In this document: positions 7,673-15,679 of the stretch, one piece after another
How the letters are laid out: each line of letters starts with the position of its first letter
Position numbering within the stretch: the stretch's first letter is position 1
Assembly (NCBI GenBank): GCA_030829675.1
Contig: JAURAE010000005.1
Span: 1 to 30,656 of the forward strand
Reading direction: 5' to 3'
Length of the DNA: 30,656 nucleotides
DNA from: Schleiferiaceae bacterium
Lineage (GTDB): Bacteria > Bacteroidota > Bacteroidia > Flavobacteriales > Schleiferiaceae
The notes under the pieces: model-generated
What the model was told of the DNA's origin: nothing
The model's database searches: none
What the model saw: the letters and a program-made list of their open reading frames with translations, nothing else
Program-made: the position numbers and the translations under genes

Positions 7673-9304
7673 ATGGCAAAACAAATTTCATTTGATGTAG
7701 ATGCACGCAACAGCCTTAAAGCTGGGGTAGATGCGTTGGCAAATGCAGTAAAAGTGACCTTGGGTCCTAAGGGACGCAATGTGATCATTGAAAAAGCGTT
7801 CGGCGCCCCTCATGTAACTAAGGATGGGGTGACCGTAGCGAAGGAAATTGAACTCGAAGACAAGTTGCAAAACTTGGGCGCTCAGATGGTGAAAGAAGTG
7901 GCTTCGAAGACTGCGGATATCGCGGGAGACGGAACTACTACTGCGACAGTTTTGGCGCAGGCGATCTACAGTCACGGTTTGAAAAACGTGGCTGCTGGGG
8001 CGAACCCGATGGACTTGAAGCGCGGTATTGATAAAGCCGTGACGGCCTTGGTGGCAGAGTTGAAAAACTTGAGCCAAGAGGTGGGTGATGATAACAGCAA
8101 AATCGAGCAGGTAGCTACCATTTCTGCGAATAACGATAACACAATTGGTTCTTTGATCGCAGAGGCGATGGCCAAAGTGAAGAACGAAGGTGTGATCACC
8201 GTGGAAGAAGCGAAGGGTACTGAAACTTACGTAGATGTAGTGGAAGGTATGCAGTTTGACCGCGGGTACTTGAGCCCATATTTCACGACGAATACAGAGA
8301 AGATGGTAGCGGAGCTTGAGAATCCGTACATCTTGATTTACGACAAGAAGGTGAGCTCTATGAAGGAGTTGTTGCCCATTCTAGAACCAGCAGCTCAAAG
8401 CGGTCGTCCGCTATTGATCATCGCGGAAGATGTAGACGGTGAAGCCCTTGCTACATTGGTGGTAAACCGCATCCGTGGTTCATTGAAAATTGCTGCAGTG
8501 AAGGCTCCAGGATTTGGTGACCGTCGCAAGGCCATGCTCGAAGATATTGCCATCCTAACCGGTGGTCAGGTCGTGAGCGAAGAGCGCGGTATGACTTTGG
8601 AAGGCGCTACCCTAGATATGTTGGGTACTGCAGAGAAAGTCTCTATCGACAAGGACAATACGACGATTGTCAATGGTGCCGGTGCCAGTGAGGCTATTGC
8701 GAGCCGAGTGAACCAAATCAAAGCTCAGATCGAGAACACAACTTCAGATTACGACCGTGAGAAGTTGCAAGAGCGCTTAGCGAAACTCGCCGGTGGTGTT
8801 GCCGTACTTTACGTAGGTGCCGCATCTGAGGTGGAAATGAAAGAAAAGAAAGACCGCGTGGACGATGCCTTGGCAGCGACAAAAGCGGCAGTAGAAGAAG
8901 GTTTTGTGCCAGGAGGTGGGGTAGCGCTTGTACGCGTTAGCAGCGTCCTTGAGAGCATGAAAGGCGATAACGAAGATGAAACTACCGGTATCCAAATTAT
9001 TTCTAAAGCGATTGAGGAGCCATTGCGCACCATCGTTCACAATGCAGGTCTAGAAGGCTCTGTAGTAGTGAGTAAGGTGAAAGAAGGCAAGGCAGATTTC
9101 GGCTTCAACGCCAAGACTGATGTCTACGAGAACATGTATGATGCAGGTGTCATCGACCCAACGAAGGTGACGCGTGTGGCTTTGGAAAACGCTGCGTCTG
9201 TAGCGGGTCTATTGTTGACCACTGAGGCAACCATTACTGAGATTCCTAAGGAAGAGCCAGCAATGCCGGCAGGCGGCATGGGCGGCGGCATGGGAATGAT
9301 GTAA
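7673..9304 (+). CDS. groEL: Chaperonin GroEL (Hsp60)
   Basis: ATP-driven tetradecameric folding chamber, in the cytosol. At 543 residues it is full length. It shows the nucleotide-binding segments TLGPKGRNV and DGTTTATVLA near the N-terminus, the apical-domain stretch EGMQFDRGYLSPYF near residue 190, and VPGGGVALVR near 410. The Gly-Met-rich tail GGMGGGMGMM closes the protein. It is cotranscribed with groES and followed by a strong terminator. Confidence 0.99.
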   Translation: MAKQISFDVDARNSLKAGVDALANAVKVTLGPKGRNVIIEKAFGAPHVTKDGVTVAKEIELEDKLQNLGAQMVKEVASKTADIAGDGTTTATVLAQAIYSHGLKNVAAGANPMDLKRGIDKAVTALVAELKNLSQEVGDDNSKIEQVATISANNDNTIGSLIAEAMAKVKNEGVITVEEAKGTETYVDVVEGMQFDRGYLSPYFTTNTEKMVAELENPYILIYDKKVSSMKELLPILEPAAQSGRPLLIIAEDVDGEALATLVVNRIRGSLKIAAVKAPGFGDRRKAMLEDIAILTGGQVVSEERGMTLEGATLDMLGTAEKVSIDKDNTTIVNGAGASEAIASRVNQIKAQIENTTSDYDREKLQERLAKLAGGVAVLYVGAASEVEMKEKKDRVDDALAATKAAVEEGFVPGGGVALVRVSSVLESMKGDNEDETTGIQIISKAIEEPLRTIVHNAGLEGSVVVSKVKEGKADFGFNAKTDVYENMYDAGVIDPTKVTRVALENAASVAGLLLTTEATITEIPKEEPAMPAGGMGGGMGMM

Positions 9305-9326
9305 TTCCAGCACATTGCAAAAAAAG

Positions 9327-9359
9327 AAAGCCATCCTTTACGGGGTGGCTTTTTTTTTA
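9327..9359 (+). terminator. Rho-independent terminator after groEL
   Basis: AAAGCCATCC (9327-9336) pairs with GGGTGGCTTT (9343-9352) with one G-T pair and a 6-nt loop, followed by a continuous T run to 9359. Confidence 0.88.
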
Positions 9360-9383
9360 TCTTTAAAGAAGACCAATTAGACC

Positions 9384-9872
9384 ATGAAAAAGAACCTAAT
9401 AATATTCCTTTTCTGTATAGTATTTTCAGGTGCTCAAGCGCAGAATAGCGCTTTCGATAGGCTTTCTTTCGACGCTGCAGTTTTGCCTTGGGGCCATACT
9501 TTGAATTACAGTGGAACGCTTAATTATGAGTTCGTCAAAACCAATCATATTGGGGTGTATTGGAAGAATTGGTTTGAAACGACTACCTGGAGTGGCACAG
9601 GGGAGCGTGAACAATCTTTGGGTTTGATCTACACTTCTACTCTCATAGATAAGAAATGGTATTTAGATCTACGATTTGCCCTTGTGGCCAGTCGACCTTA
9701 CGAGTATTGGGATAAATATCAGTTTGATCCGTTCGTAGGCATGAGTTTCGGTAGGAATTTTGGGGAACATTGGGGTATTGGTACCCAGATTAATGGTTGG
9801 ACGTATTATGGCTTGCCGGGAAGTAGTTTCGATCCTGAGATTGCCGCCATCAACCTTCGCTATTCTTTTTGA
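9384..9872 (+). CDS. Exported outer-membrane-barrel-like protein, function unknown
   Basis: A 162-residue protein with a typical Sec signal peptide (MKKNLIIFLF... cleaved after about residue 19, before QNSAF). The mature part alternates short amphipathic strands rich in Trp, Tyr and Phe (GVYWKNWF, WYLDLRFALV, FGRNFGEHWGIGTQ). It ends in LRYSF, and a terminal Phe is the usual beta-barrel signature for Bam-mediated insertion. About eight strands would fit, suggesting a small outer-membrane barrel. I do not recognise a named family. It starts 25 nt after the groEL terminator and ends 1 nt before the convergent glycosylase gene, with no terminator between them. Confidence 0.8.
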   Translation: MKKNLIIFLFCIVFSGAQAQNSAFDRLSFDAAVLPWGHTLNYSGTLNYEFVKTNHIGVYWKNWFETTTWSGTGEREQSLGLIYTSTLIDKKWYLDLRFALVASRPYEYWDKYQFDPFVGMSFGRNFGEHWGIGTQINGWTYYGLPGSSFDPEIAAINLRYSF

Positions 9873-9873
9873 T

Positions 9874-10560
9874 TTAGCGCGATAGCGCTTCCAAATACTT
9901 CGCGATGTACTCTTCGCGGTGTTTGTACTTGTATTGCATCACGTATCGTGGGTGCTCTAGGGGCACAAGCTCCGGAGTGAAGTTGTGCTCCTTGTTGAGC
10001 TTCTGCAGGAACTTTAGGTTCTTCCCGGTGCCGAAGACGATGATGCGTTCATTTTTCCCGGCCAATTCAATTTGCTTTTGAATCTGCTCGAGCAAATACG
10101 GCGCTAGGGCATTGGCAAAACTCGTGCGGTCGTAATAGTTGAAGTTGATCCAATTCCCGTTTTTGCGCATTACAAAGCCTAAGGGGCACACGGAGCCAAT
10201 AAAGAATTGGTCATAGAACTTTTTCGGACCGCCGAAGGCATTAATGGCCTCATATACGAAGACCGAACTAGGCTCGTGGGTCGAGAAACTTTCGAATGGA
10301 ATGCCGCATTCAATCAGCCGTTTGGTGTCGGTAAAAGGAATGCCCGTGGCGCCAGCGCCGAGGCGACCTGGGTTGATGCCAAGGATGAGGTTGCGTGGCT
10401 TCTCGTCGCTGTAAAATTTGTGGTAAAACCCGCTTAGCGCCTGCTCTTGCTCAGGGCTGGCTTCCTCAAAGGGGTTGAGGACATCGAGATCTTCATCGAG
10501 GTAGGAACGGTCGAACTCGAGTGCGTTGTAGAAGGCCAGAATGCGATCGGCCTTGGTCAT
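9874..10560 (-). CDS. SMUG2-like uracil-DNA glycosylase family protein
   Basis: Predicted base-excision enzyme removing uracil (possibly also xanthine-type lesions) from DNA. I use the start at 10560 (MTKADRILAFYNAL; 228 residues). A longer frame to 10617 lies inside pth. Motif 1, GINPGRLGAGATGIPFTD (61-78), resembles the SMUG1 motif GMNPGPFGMAQTG. Motif 2, HPRYVMQYK (203-211), carries the His of the family's intercalation loop. Bacteroidota enzymes with this motif 1 have been described as SMUG2. The start overlaps the pth stop in ATGA, so it is the last gene of the prs-rplY-pth run. Superfamily assignment is firm; substrate range is inference. Confidence 0.85.
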   Translation of the reverse strand: MTKADRILAFYNALEFDRSYLDEDLDVLNPFEEASPEQEQALSGFYHKFYSDEKPRNLILGINPGRLGAGATGIPFTDTKRLIECGIPFESFSTHEPSSVFVYEAINAFGGPKKFYDQFFIGSVCPLGFVMRKNGNWINFNYYDRTSFANALAPYLLEQIQKQIELAGKNERIIVFGTGKNLKFLQKLNKEHNFTPELVPLEHPRYVMQYKYKHREEYIAKYLEALSR

Positions 10561-11123
10561 TTTTTGTTGAATTGGTTCATGGTTAAACTCAATCCTGCTA
10601 AGCCAAAACTTTGGCACGCTTTCACACAGTGTTCAATCAATGCCGGCAAGTCTTTCTGCTCTTCCGCGGTCCACTCGCCCAACACATAATCTACTTGTCG
10701 ACCTTTGGAGAAATTGTCCCCGATGCCAAAGCGAAGGCGTGGGTAATCTGCACGGCCCAATTTTGCTTGAATGTCCTTCAATCCATTGTGCCCAGCATCC
10801 GAGCCTTTGCCGCGAATGCGAATAGAACCGTAGGGCAAGGCCAAATCGTCGAGCACGACAAGGACATTCTCTATTGGGATGTTCTCTTCTTGCATCCAAT
10901 AGCGGACAGCATTGCCGCTAAGGTTCATAAAAGTGGTGGGTTTGATCAACCGGAAAGATCTTCCTTTGATCTTGGCTTCTGCCACGAGCGCGTAGCGCCC
11001 AGGCTCAAAAACAACATTGGACGCCTTGGCAAAGGCGTCCAATGTTAAAAATCCAATATTGTGACGGGTATTCTCATACTCGGCTCCGGGATTGCCCAAA
11101 CCGACAATGAGGAACTTTTTCAT
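10557..11123 (-). CDS. pth: Peptidyl-tRNA hydrolase
   Basis: Cleaves the ester bond of peptidyl-tRNAs that fall off the ribosome, recycling tRNA. The 188 residues carry the family landmarks: GLGNPG with N11, catalytic H21 in NTRHNIGF, TFMNLSG, DDLALPYG, and KGSDAGHNGLKDI. The length is normal. It lies 17 nt after rplY on the same strand, and its stop overlaps the next start by 4 nt. Confidence 0.97.
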   Translation of the reverse strand: MKKFLIVGLGNPGAEYENTRHNIGFLTLDAFAKASNVVFEPGRYALVAEAKIKGRSFRLIKPTTFMNLSGNAVRYWMQEENIPIENVLVVLDDLALPYGSIRIRGKGSDAGHNGLKDIQAKLGRADYPRLRFGIGDNFSKGRQVDYVLGEWTAEEQKDLPALIEHCVKACQSFGLAGLSLTMNQFNKK

Positions 11124-11140
11124 ACCCGAAAAAGTACGAA

Positions 11141-11776
11141 TTATTCTGCAGCCTCAGCAGGAGCTTCCGCAGCAGCTTCAGTACCACCTTCTTCAGCAGC
11201 ACCTTCTTCGTCCTCGTCTTCGTCATCCATTGCACCACGTGCTTTCTTAACGGTAACGATTACAGCAGTATCAGCGTTCAAGATTTCGTATCCTGCAGGA
11301 ACTACATCACTAACGCGGATAGACTTGCCAATACGCAAGTTGGTAATATCCAATTGAATGTTATCAGGTAATTCATTTGGCAATGCACGAACGCTTAACG
11401 TACGAAGAACCATTTTCAATTTACCACCATTCAATACCCCACGAGCCTGACCGTGAAGTACAACTGGAATGTTCATGGTTACTGCCTTACCTTCAACCAA
11501 CTGGATGAAGTCAATGTGCATCAATGCATCCGTTACCGGGTGGAATTGCATGTCTTGGATAACTGCTTCGACAGTCTTACCGTCTACGGTAATAGTTGCA
11601 GTTTTCGCCTCCGGCGTATACACTAGCGTTTTGAACGCTAGAATTGGCGCAGAAAAGTGAACAGGTGTTTCGCCACCGTAAATCACACAAGGTACAATAC
11701 CTGCTTTGCGCTCTGCTTGGGCGTATTTAGAACCTAATTCGGTTCTTGGGGTTCCTTGAATTTCAACAGACTTCAT
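11141..11776 (-). CDS. rplY: 50S ribosomal protein L25 / Ctc form
   Basis: Binds 5S rRNA in the large subunit. The 211-residue product is the long CTC type: an N-terminal L25 beta-barrel (EIQGTPRTELGSKYA, VPCVIYGG) and a C-terminal TL5-like domain (about 95-180). An acidic Ala/Glu tail of roughly 30 residues (DDEDEDEEGAAEE) is typical of Bacteroidota. It sits 21 nt after prs and directly before pth, a widespread order. Confidence 0.95.
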   Translation of the reverse strand: MKSVEIQGTPRTELGSKYAQAERKAGIVPCVIYGGETPVHFSAPILAFKTLVYTPEAKTATITVDGKTVEAVIQDMQFHPVTDALMHIDFIQLVEGKAVTMNIPVVLHGQARGVLNGGKLKMVLRTLSVRALPNELPDNIQLDITNLRIGKSIRVSDVVPAGYEILNADTAVIVTVKKARGAMDDEDEDEEGAAEEGGTEAAAEAPAEAAE

Positions 11777-11797
11777 CTGATCTAGTTTATTGAAGTA

Positions 11798-12730
11798 TTA
11801 CATTATAAAGTGTCCTGAGATGCTTTGGTGGTGATGAACGTTCTTCATCACGTTCGCAAACATATCAGCGACTGAGATCACACGGACCTTTGGGTTTTCC
11901 TTTGTTTGAGGAATGGTATCAGTGATAACCAATTCCTCTAGTGCGCTCCCTCCAACTCTATCGTAGGCTGGGCCACTAAGTACGCCGTGGGTACAATAGG
12001 CACGTACCGACTTCGCACCTTTTTCTTTCAACATTTCAGCAGCCTTTACTAAGGTGCCTCCTGTATCTACCATGTCGTCAACGAGAATGACATTCATGCC
12101 TTCTACATCACCGATCACGGTCATTTTATCAATCTGGTTGGCTTTTTTGCGTTGCTTGTAGCAAATAACCACTTCAGCTCCTAGTTTGCTGCCGTAAGCG
12201 TGAGCTCTCTTTGCGCCACCCATATCAGGTGATGCAATACATAGGTTGTCCAATTTCATCGCTTCGATGTCCTTGATGAACAACGCTGAGCTGTACAAGT
12301 GATCCACCGGTACTTCGAAGAAACCTTGAATTTGATCGGCGTGAAGGTCCATCGTCATTACACGAGTAGCTCCCGCGGCCATCAATAAATTCGCAGCCAG
12401 CTTAGCACCTATTGGAACTCTTGGTTTGTCTTTGCGATCCTGACGTGCCAGTCCGAAGTAGGGGATAACGGCGGTAATATGCTTCGCACTTGCACGCTTT
12501 GCAGCATCACACAACATCAGCAACTCCATCAGATTGTCCGCAGGCGGGTTTGTACTCTGAATTAAGAAAACACGATGTCCGCGAACGGTTTCCTCGAAAG
12601 AGGGCACAAATTCACCATCACTAAAATCAGTGATCAGAACATTTCCCATTGGAATTCCATAACTGGCTGCAATTTTTTCAGCAAGTCCCATGGTGTGGCG
12701 TCCGGCAAATATTTTCGCTTCTGGCAGCAT
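11798..12730 (-). CDS. prs: Ribose-phosphate pyrophosphokinase (PRPP synthetase)
   Basis: Makes PRPP from ribose 5-phosphate and ATP, feeding purine, pyrimidine, NAD, His and Trp synthesis. The 310 residues show DFSDGE near 35-40, the divalent-metal and flexible-loop region FGLARQDRK (92-100), the family signature DLHADQIQGFF (128-138), and the PRPP-binding loop VDDMVDTGGTL (217-227). It is first in the minus-strand run prs-rplY-pth-glycosylase. A TACATTTG box on the minus strand about 55 nt upstream would give a roughly 48-nt leader. Confidence 0.98.
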   Translation of the reverse strand: MLPEAKIFAGRHTMGLAEKIAASYGIPMGNVLITDFSDGEFVPSFEETVRGHRVFLIQSTNPPADNLMELLMLCDAAKRASAKHITAVIPYFGLARQDRKDKPRVPIGAKLAANLLMAAGATRVMTMDLHADQIQGFFEVPVDHLYSSALFIKDIEAMKLDNLCIASPDMGGAKRAHAYGSKLGAEVVICYKQRKKANQIDKMTVIGDVEGMNVILVDDMVDTGGTLVKAAEMLKEKGAKSVRAYCTHGVLSGPAYDRVGGSALEELVITDTIPQTKENPKVRVISVADMFANVMKNVHHHQSISGHFIM

Positions 12731-12784
12731 TTTCTCTGTATATCAGTATACTTATCGCTTATTCAGCATCTCCGTAGAGGGGTG

Positions 12785-12792
12785 CAAATGTA
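12785..12792 (-). promoter_or_regulatory. Candidate prs -7 promoter element
   Basis: The minus strand reads TACATTTG, matching TAnnTTTG exactly. No convincing -33 TTTG at proper spacing is visible. It would drive the prs-rplY-pth-glycosylase run. Confidence 0.4.
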
Positions 12793-12875
12793 AATAAAAG
12801 AACACAAAAACACCTTCTTTTCATGGGTTGATTAAAAAACTTTCAGGAAATGTTAGGAGAATTAGAAAACGCCTT

Positions 12876-12883
12876 TATTTTTG
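12876..12883 (+). promoter_or_regulatory. Candidate tRNA-Leu -7 promoter element
   Basis: TATTTTTG matches TAnnTTTG and would start transcription near 12890, about 14 nt before the mature tRNA 5' end. The -33 region has only a weak match. Confidence 0.45.
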
Positions 12884-12903
12884 CCGTCCTAATTCGCTGA
12901 AAT

Positions 12904-12987
12904 GCCTGAGTGGCGGAATTGGTAGACGCGCTGGATTCAAAATCCAGTTCTGGCAACAGAGTGGGGGTTCGATTCCCCCCTCAGGTA
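12904..12987 (+). tRNA. tRNA-Leu (anticodon CAA)
   Basis: The acceptor stem GCCTGAG pairs with CTCAGGT (G-U at the first pair), with discriminator A at 12987. The anticodon stem CTGGA/TCCAG encloses TTCAAAA, so the anticodon is CAA (12938-12940). A long class II variable arm precedes the T arm, GGGGG-TTCGATT-CCCCC. The D arm has the usual GGTAGAC stretch. CCA is not encoded. The anticodon reads the UUG codon. Leu tRNAs reading UUR are not automatically MiaB substrates, but A36-A37 is compatible with one. Confidence 0.97.
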
Positions 12988-13026
12988 CAAGGTTTCGAGC
13001 AGCGTTCGCGCTGCCGAAAAAAGCAA

Positions 13027-13071
13027 AGAAAACCCACCTCGAGTTCATTCGAAGGTGGGTTTTCTGCTTTT
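13027..13071 (+). terminator. Strong hairpin after tRNA-Leu, probable terminator
   Basis: AGAAAACCCACCTCGA (13027-13042) pairs with TCGAAGGTGGGTTTTCT (13049-13065), with a 6-nt loop and a single bulged A, then GCTTTT. It lies 40 nt past the tRNA. Part of this hairpin is the first copy of an intergenic repeat. Confidence 0.6.
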
Positions 13072-13097
13072 GGCACACTGCCGCAGGCAGTGGTCGA
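13032..13097. repeat. Intergenic repeat, copy 1
   Basis: It consists of CTCGAGTTCATTCGAAGG followed by a GCACACTGCC-GCAGGCAGTGGTCGAA segment that is itself an inverted repeat (CACTGCC/GGCAGTG). A degenerate second copy lies at 13162-13212. Confidence 0.6.
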
Positions 13098-13161
13098 AAT
13101 CTTGAGGGCAATGCTCCGTCGGCAGGGAAAGGGCGAGAACGCCGAAGGCTGCGCAGGCCAT

Positions 13162-13212
13162 TCCCCTCGAGTTCACTCGAAGGCGGGCGCACTGCCATAG
13201 GCAATAGTCGAA
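13162..13212. repeat. Intergenic repeat, copy 2
   Basis: CTCGAGTTCACTCGAAGG, then GCGCACTGCC-ATAGGCAATAGTCGAA: the same order of parts as copy 1 but shorter and diverged. The whole stretch 12988-13242 has no gene; reading frames through it on both strands are translations of the tRNA and repeat. Confidence 0.6.
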
Positions 13213-13242
13213 GTTGTATATTCGCGAAAAATACCTGGACCT

Positions 13243-13653
13243 ATGAAAAAAGTATTGGCAGTCGTGGCTGCAATGGTTTTACTGAGTGGATGTGGTTCGA
13301 AAAAGCCACAAGGTGGATTGAAGAATGCCAGTTATGCAGGTTGCGAGTACATTCAGGATGCCGATAGGGAATTTGAATGTTTCAATAACACATTGGCAAG
13401 CTATTTGGCAGAAGAATACAAGTACCCAGAAGCAGCTCGTTCGCTCGGGGTGGAAGGCAAGATCTACGTGAACTTTGTGGTCGAAAGCGACGGTAGTATC
13501 AGCAACGTAAAAGTGGTCAAAGGACTGGATGCGTTGTTGGATGCCGAAGCCATTCGTGCGGTGCGTGCGCTACCTACTATGATCCCTGCGACGTATGATG
13601 GAAGGCCGGTACGAATCCAGTATACCATTCCGATCAATGCCAACTTAAAATAA
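13243..13653 (+). CDS. Lipoprotein with TonB C-terminal domain
   Basis: A 136-residue protein with a lipoprotein signal peptide (MKKVLAVVAAMVLLSGC, modified Cys17) and a TonB C-terminal fold at about residues 58-136. The landmarks are YPEAARSLGVEGKIYVNFVV, SDGSISNVKVVKGLD and DAEAIRAVRALP. TonB-like proteins normally have an N-terminal TM anchor and a Pro-rich linker; here the domain sits almost directly on a lipid anchor, so energy transduction from ExbBD is unlikely. A periplasmic structural or binding role is more plausible. TATATTCG at 13217-13224 could be its -7 box. No terminator follows, and the deaminase gene begins 55 nt later. Confidence 0.88.
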   Translation: MKKVLAVVAAMVLLSGCGSKKPQGGLKNASYAGCEYIQDADREFECFNNTLASYLAEEYKYPEAARSLGVEGKIYVNFVVESDGSISNVKVVKGLDALLDAEAIRAVRALPTMIPATYDGRPVRIQYTIPINANLK

Positions 13654-13708
13654 TTGGCCCCAGCTTACCTGCGCATCGAACCGAATGTTCTAAATTCACG
13701 GATTCAAG

Positions 13709-14140
13709 ATGGACGAAGCACAAATCAAGCAAAGAAAGTACGACGAGGCTTACCTGCGCATGGCAGAAGAGTGGGCACAGCTCAGTCATTGCAACCGCAA
13801 AAAAGTGGGCGCCCTGATTGTGAAGGGCCGTATGATTATTTCGGACGGATTTAATGGAACACCTACGGGTTTCGAGAATCCTTGTGAAGACGAGGAAAAT
13901 TACACCAAGTGGTATGTACTCCACGCGGAGGCCAATGCCATATTGAAGGTGGCCTCGAGTACAGCTTCGGCAGAGGGAGCGACCCTGTATTTAACCTTGA
14001 GTCCGTGTAAGGAGTGCAGTAAATTGGTCCATCAAGCCGGAATTAAACGCCTAGTATACCGCAACAAATACAAGGACGATAGTGGCCTTCGCTTTTTGGA
14101 AAAAGCAGGGGTGCACATAGAACAATTGGACCCACAGTGA
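13709..14140 (+). CDS. dCMP deaminase family protein
   Basis: Zinc-dependent cytidine/deoxycytidylate deaminase, expected to convert dCMP to dUMP for dTMP synthesis. The 143 residues carry H72-A-E74 in LHAEANAI and C100-x2-C103 in SPCKEC, the complete zinc and catalytic set. GFNGTPTGFENPCED near 47-61 is typical of ComEB-type dCMP deaminases. The start at 13709 gives MDEAQIKQRKYDEAYLRMAEEWA, matching the family N-terminus. The stop overlaps the GTG start of the protease gene (GTGA), indicating coupling. Confidence 0.93.
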   Translation: MDEAQIKQRKYDEAYLRMAEEWAQLSHCNRKKVGALIVKGRMIISDGFNGTPTGFENPCEDEENYTKWYVLHAEANAILKVASSTASAEGATLYLTLSPCKECSKLVHQAGIKRLVYRNKYKDDSGLRFLEKAGVHIEQLDPQ

Positions 14141-15627
14141 AACCCCAACGCGTAGTACTTTGGATTACTGCCTTCTTCGTAGCGGGCATCAGTATCGGTT
14201 TGAGTTTCCGGGAATCCGTCTCGTTCAATAGGGGGTCTTCTATGGACCGATTTTTCCAATACCTTCAAGACGAATATGTAGATACGCTCGACATTTCAGT
14301 GCTTCAGCAAGAGGCTATGGACTACATCTTGTCGGGACTCGATCCACACAGTGTACTCATTCCTGTCAAAGATGAGCAGCAAATTGCCGAAAGGATGCAG
14401 GGTTCGTTCTCTGGGGTGGGGGTGGAATTTACCATCTATGAGGATACCTTGGTCTTCGTCCATATTATGGAAGGTGGACCCGCGGAATCCTATGGTTTGA
14501 TGGCCGGAGATCGCGTCTATGCTATAGACGGCGATACCATCGTGGGGCCAGATTTGACCAACGATGTGGTGACCAACAAAATCAAAGGGCCGGTCGACAC
14601 CTACGTCGTGTTCAGCATCATGCGCGATGGCCTACCTATTACGGCGGCGGTTCAGCGTGATTTCATTCCGCTCAAGAGCGTGAGTGGCACGCGCATGTAC
14701 GGCCCGATGGGCTACACCAAGATTGAGCGTTTCGCGGAATCGACCACCGAAGAATTAGAAGCAGCATTGGCCAAGCTTTCCGAGCAAAATATGCGTGGAT
14801 TGATTTTGGATTTACGAGATAATCCAGGGGGATACTTGCACGAAGCGGTAGATATCGCCGACCTGTTCTTGGACGAAGGCAAAGTCATTGTCAGTACAAA
14901 GTACAAGGACGGTCGGACACAAATTGCCGAGGCGACGGGTGGTGATGGATATGAAGATCTGCCCATTCATATCATCCTCAACGGACAAAGTGCATCGGCA
15001 TCAGAGGTGCTTTCGGGGGCCTTGCAGGATCACGATCGCGCGACTATTTATGGTTCGACTTCCTTCGGAAAGGGCTTGGTCCAAGAGGATAAATTGTTGC
15101 CGGACGGTTCAACAGTGCGCTTGACCGTGGCCTATTACTACACACCTTCAGGAAGGTCTATTCAAAAACCATATGATGGGGCCGATTTGCCAAGAGAGAT
15201 GGAAGGCCTGATTTTCCAAAGCGATAGTGGAAAGGTGTTGCGTACCATCGGAGGTATTGAGCCTGATGTGGAAGTAGTAAACGATACCACACGCTCTTAT
15301 TTCTGGGGATTCTCCTTTGGTACTATTGATGATTTTGCCTTCCAATGGGTTGATGATCACCGTGAATCCATCGCCTTATGGGAGTACGAGCGATACTTCG
15401 ATATGGTGATTGTCAATGACGGAATGATCTATGAATTCTTGGATTACGGCGGCTACGGGCTGATGCCGGAAGATTTGCCCTCGGACCAATTAAGCGATCT
15501 AGAATTGATGCTCAAAGCAGCCATCGCGAAAAACATCTGGGGCTTTGACGCTTATACAGCGATGCTCCTGGATGAAGACCCCATCTTAAAGGAGGTGGTT
15601 AAAAAATCAACGGGGACCTTAGAGTAA
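14137..15627 (+). CDS. S41-family carboxy-terminal processing peptidase (CtpA-like)
   Basis: Periplasmic serine protease with a Ser-Lys dyad. The 496 residues start at a GTG overlapping the deaminase stop. There is an N-terminal TM or uncleaved signal anchor (about 6-22), a helical region with LDPHSVLIP, a PDZ domain (about 85-170, FSGVGVEF), and the protease core. The catalytic Ser lies in QSASASEV (284-291, probably S287) and the Lys in FGKGLVQ (K312); the 25-residue spacing matches E. coli Prc. A C-terminal extension of about 130 residues follows the core. The stop lies in the T-rich arm of the following terminator. Confidence 0.95.
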   Translation: MKPQRVVLWITAFFVAGISIGLSFRESVSFNRGSSMDRFFQYLQDEYVDTLDISVLQQEAMDYILSGLDPHSVLIPVKDEQQIAERMQGSFSGVGVEFTIYEDTLVFVHIMEGGPAESYGLMAGDRVYAIDGDTIVGPDLTNDVVTNKIKGPVDTYVVFSIMRDGLPITAAVQRDFIPLKSVSGTRMYGPMGYTKIERFAESTTEELEAALAKLSEQNMRGLILDLRDNPGGYLHEAVDIADLFLDEGKVIVSTKYKDGRTQIAEATGGDGYEDLPIHIILNGQSASASEVLSGALQDHDRATIYGSTSFGKGLVQEDKLLPDGSTVRLTVAYYYTPSGRSIQKPYDGADLPREMEGLIFQSDSGKVLRTIGGIEPDVEVVNDTTRSYFWGFSFGTIDDFAFQWVDDHRESIALWEYERYFDMVIVNDGMIYEFLDYGGYGLMPEDLPSDQLSDLELMLKAAIAKNIWGFDAYTAMLLDEDPILKEVVKKSTGTLE

Positions 15628-15657
15628 AAAAGAAACCCCGGGCGCGGCCCAGGGTTT
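15625..15657 (-). terminator. Terminator between convergent genes, best on the minus strand
   Basis: AAACCCCGGGC (15633-15643) pairs with GCCCAGGGTTT (15647-15657) around a 3-nt loop. Read on the minus strand it is followed by CTTTTTTA, so it terminates the 15680-15907 gene. The hairpin may also slow plus-strand transcripts from the protease gene. Confidence 0.8.
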
Positions 15658-15679
15658 GCTTATGAAGTTTTGCGAGATC

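Noticed and set aside
11061..11357. Plus-strand Ser/Ala-rich frame opposite rplY
   Set aside because: Antisense of the Ala/Glu-rich L25 tail, which gives artificially open frames.
13070..13084. TTGGCACA resembling a sigma-54 -24 element
   Set aside because: It lies within repeat copy 1, the GC half is off by one position, and it is 160 nt from any gene start.
12910..13200. Plus-strand reading frame starting MAELVDALDSKSSSGNR
   Set aside because: It is the tRNA-Leu gene read as protein, a well-known artefact, continued through the intergenic repeat.
12875..13204. Minus-strand reading frame containing EGGIEPPLCCQNW
   Set aside because: Antisense translation of the tRNA and repeat; another classic spurious protein.
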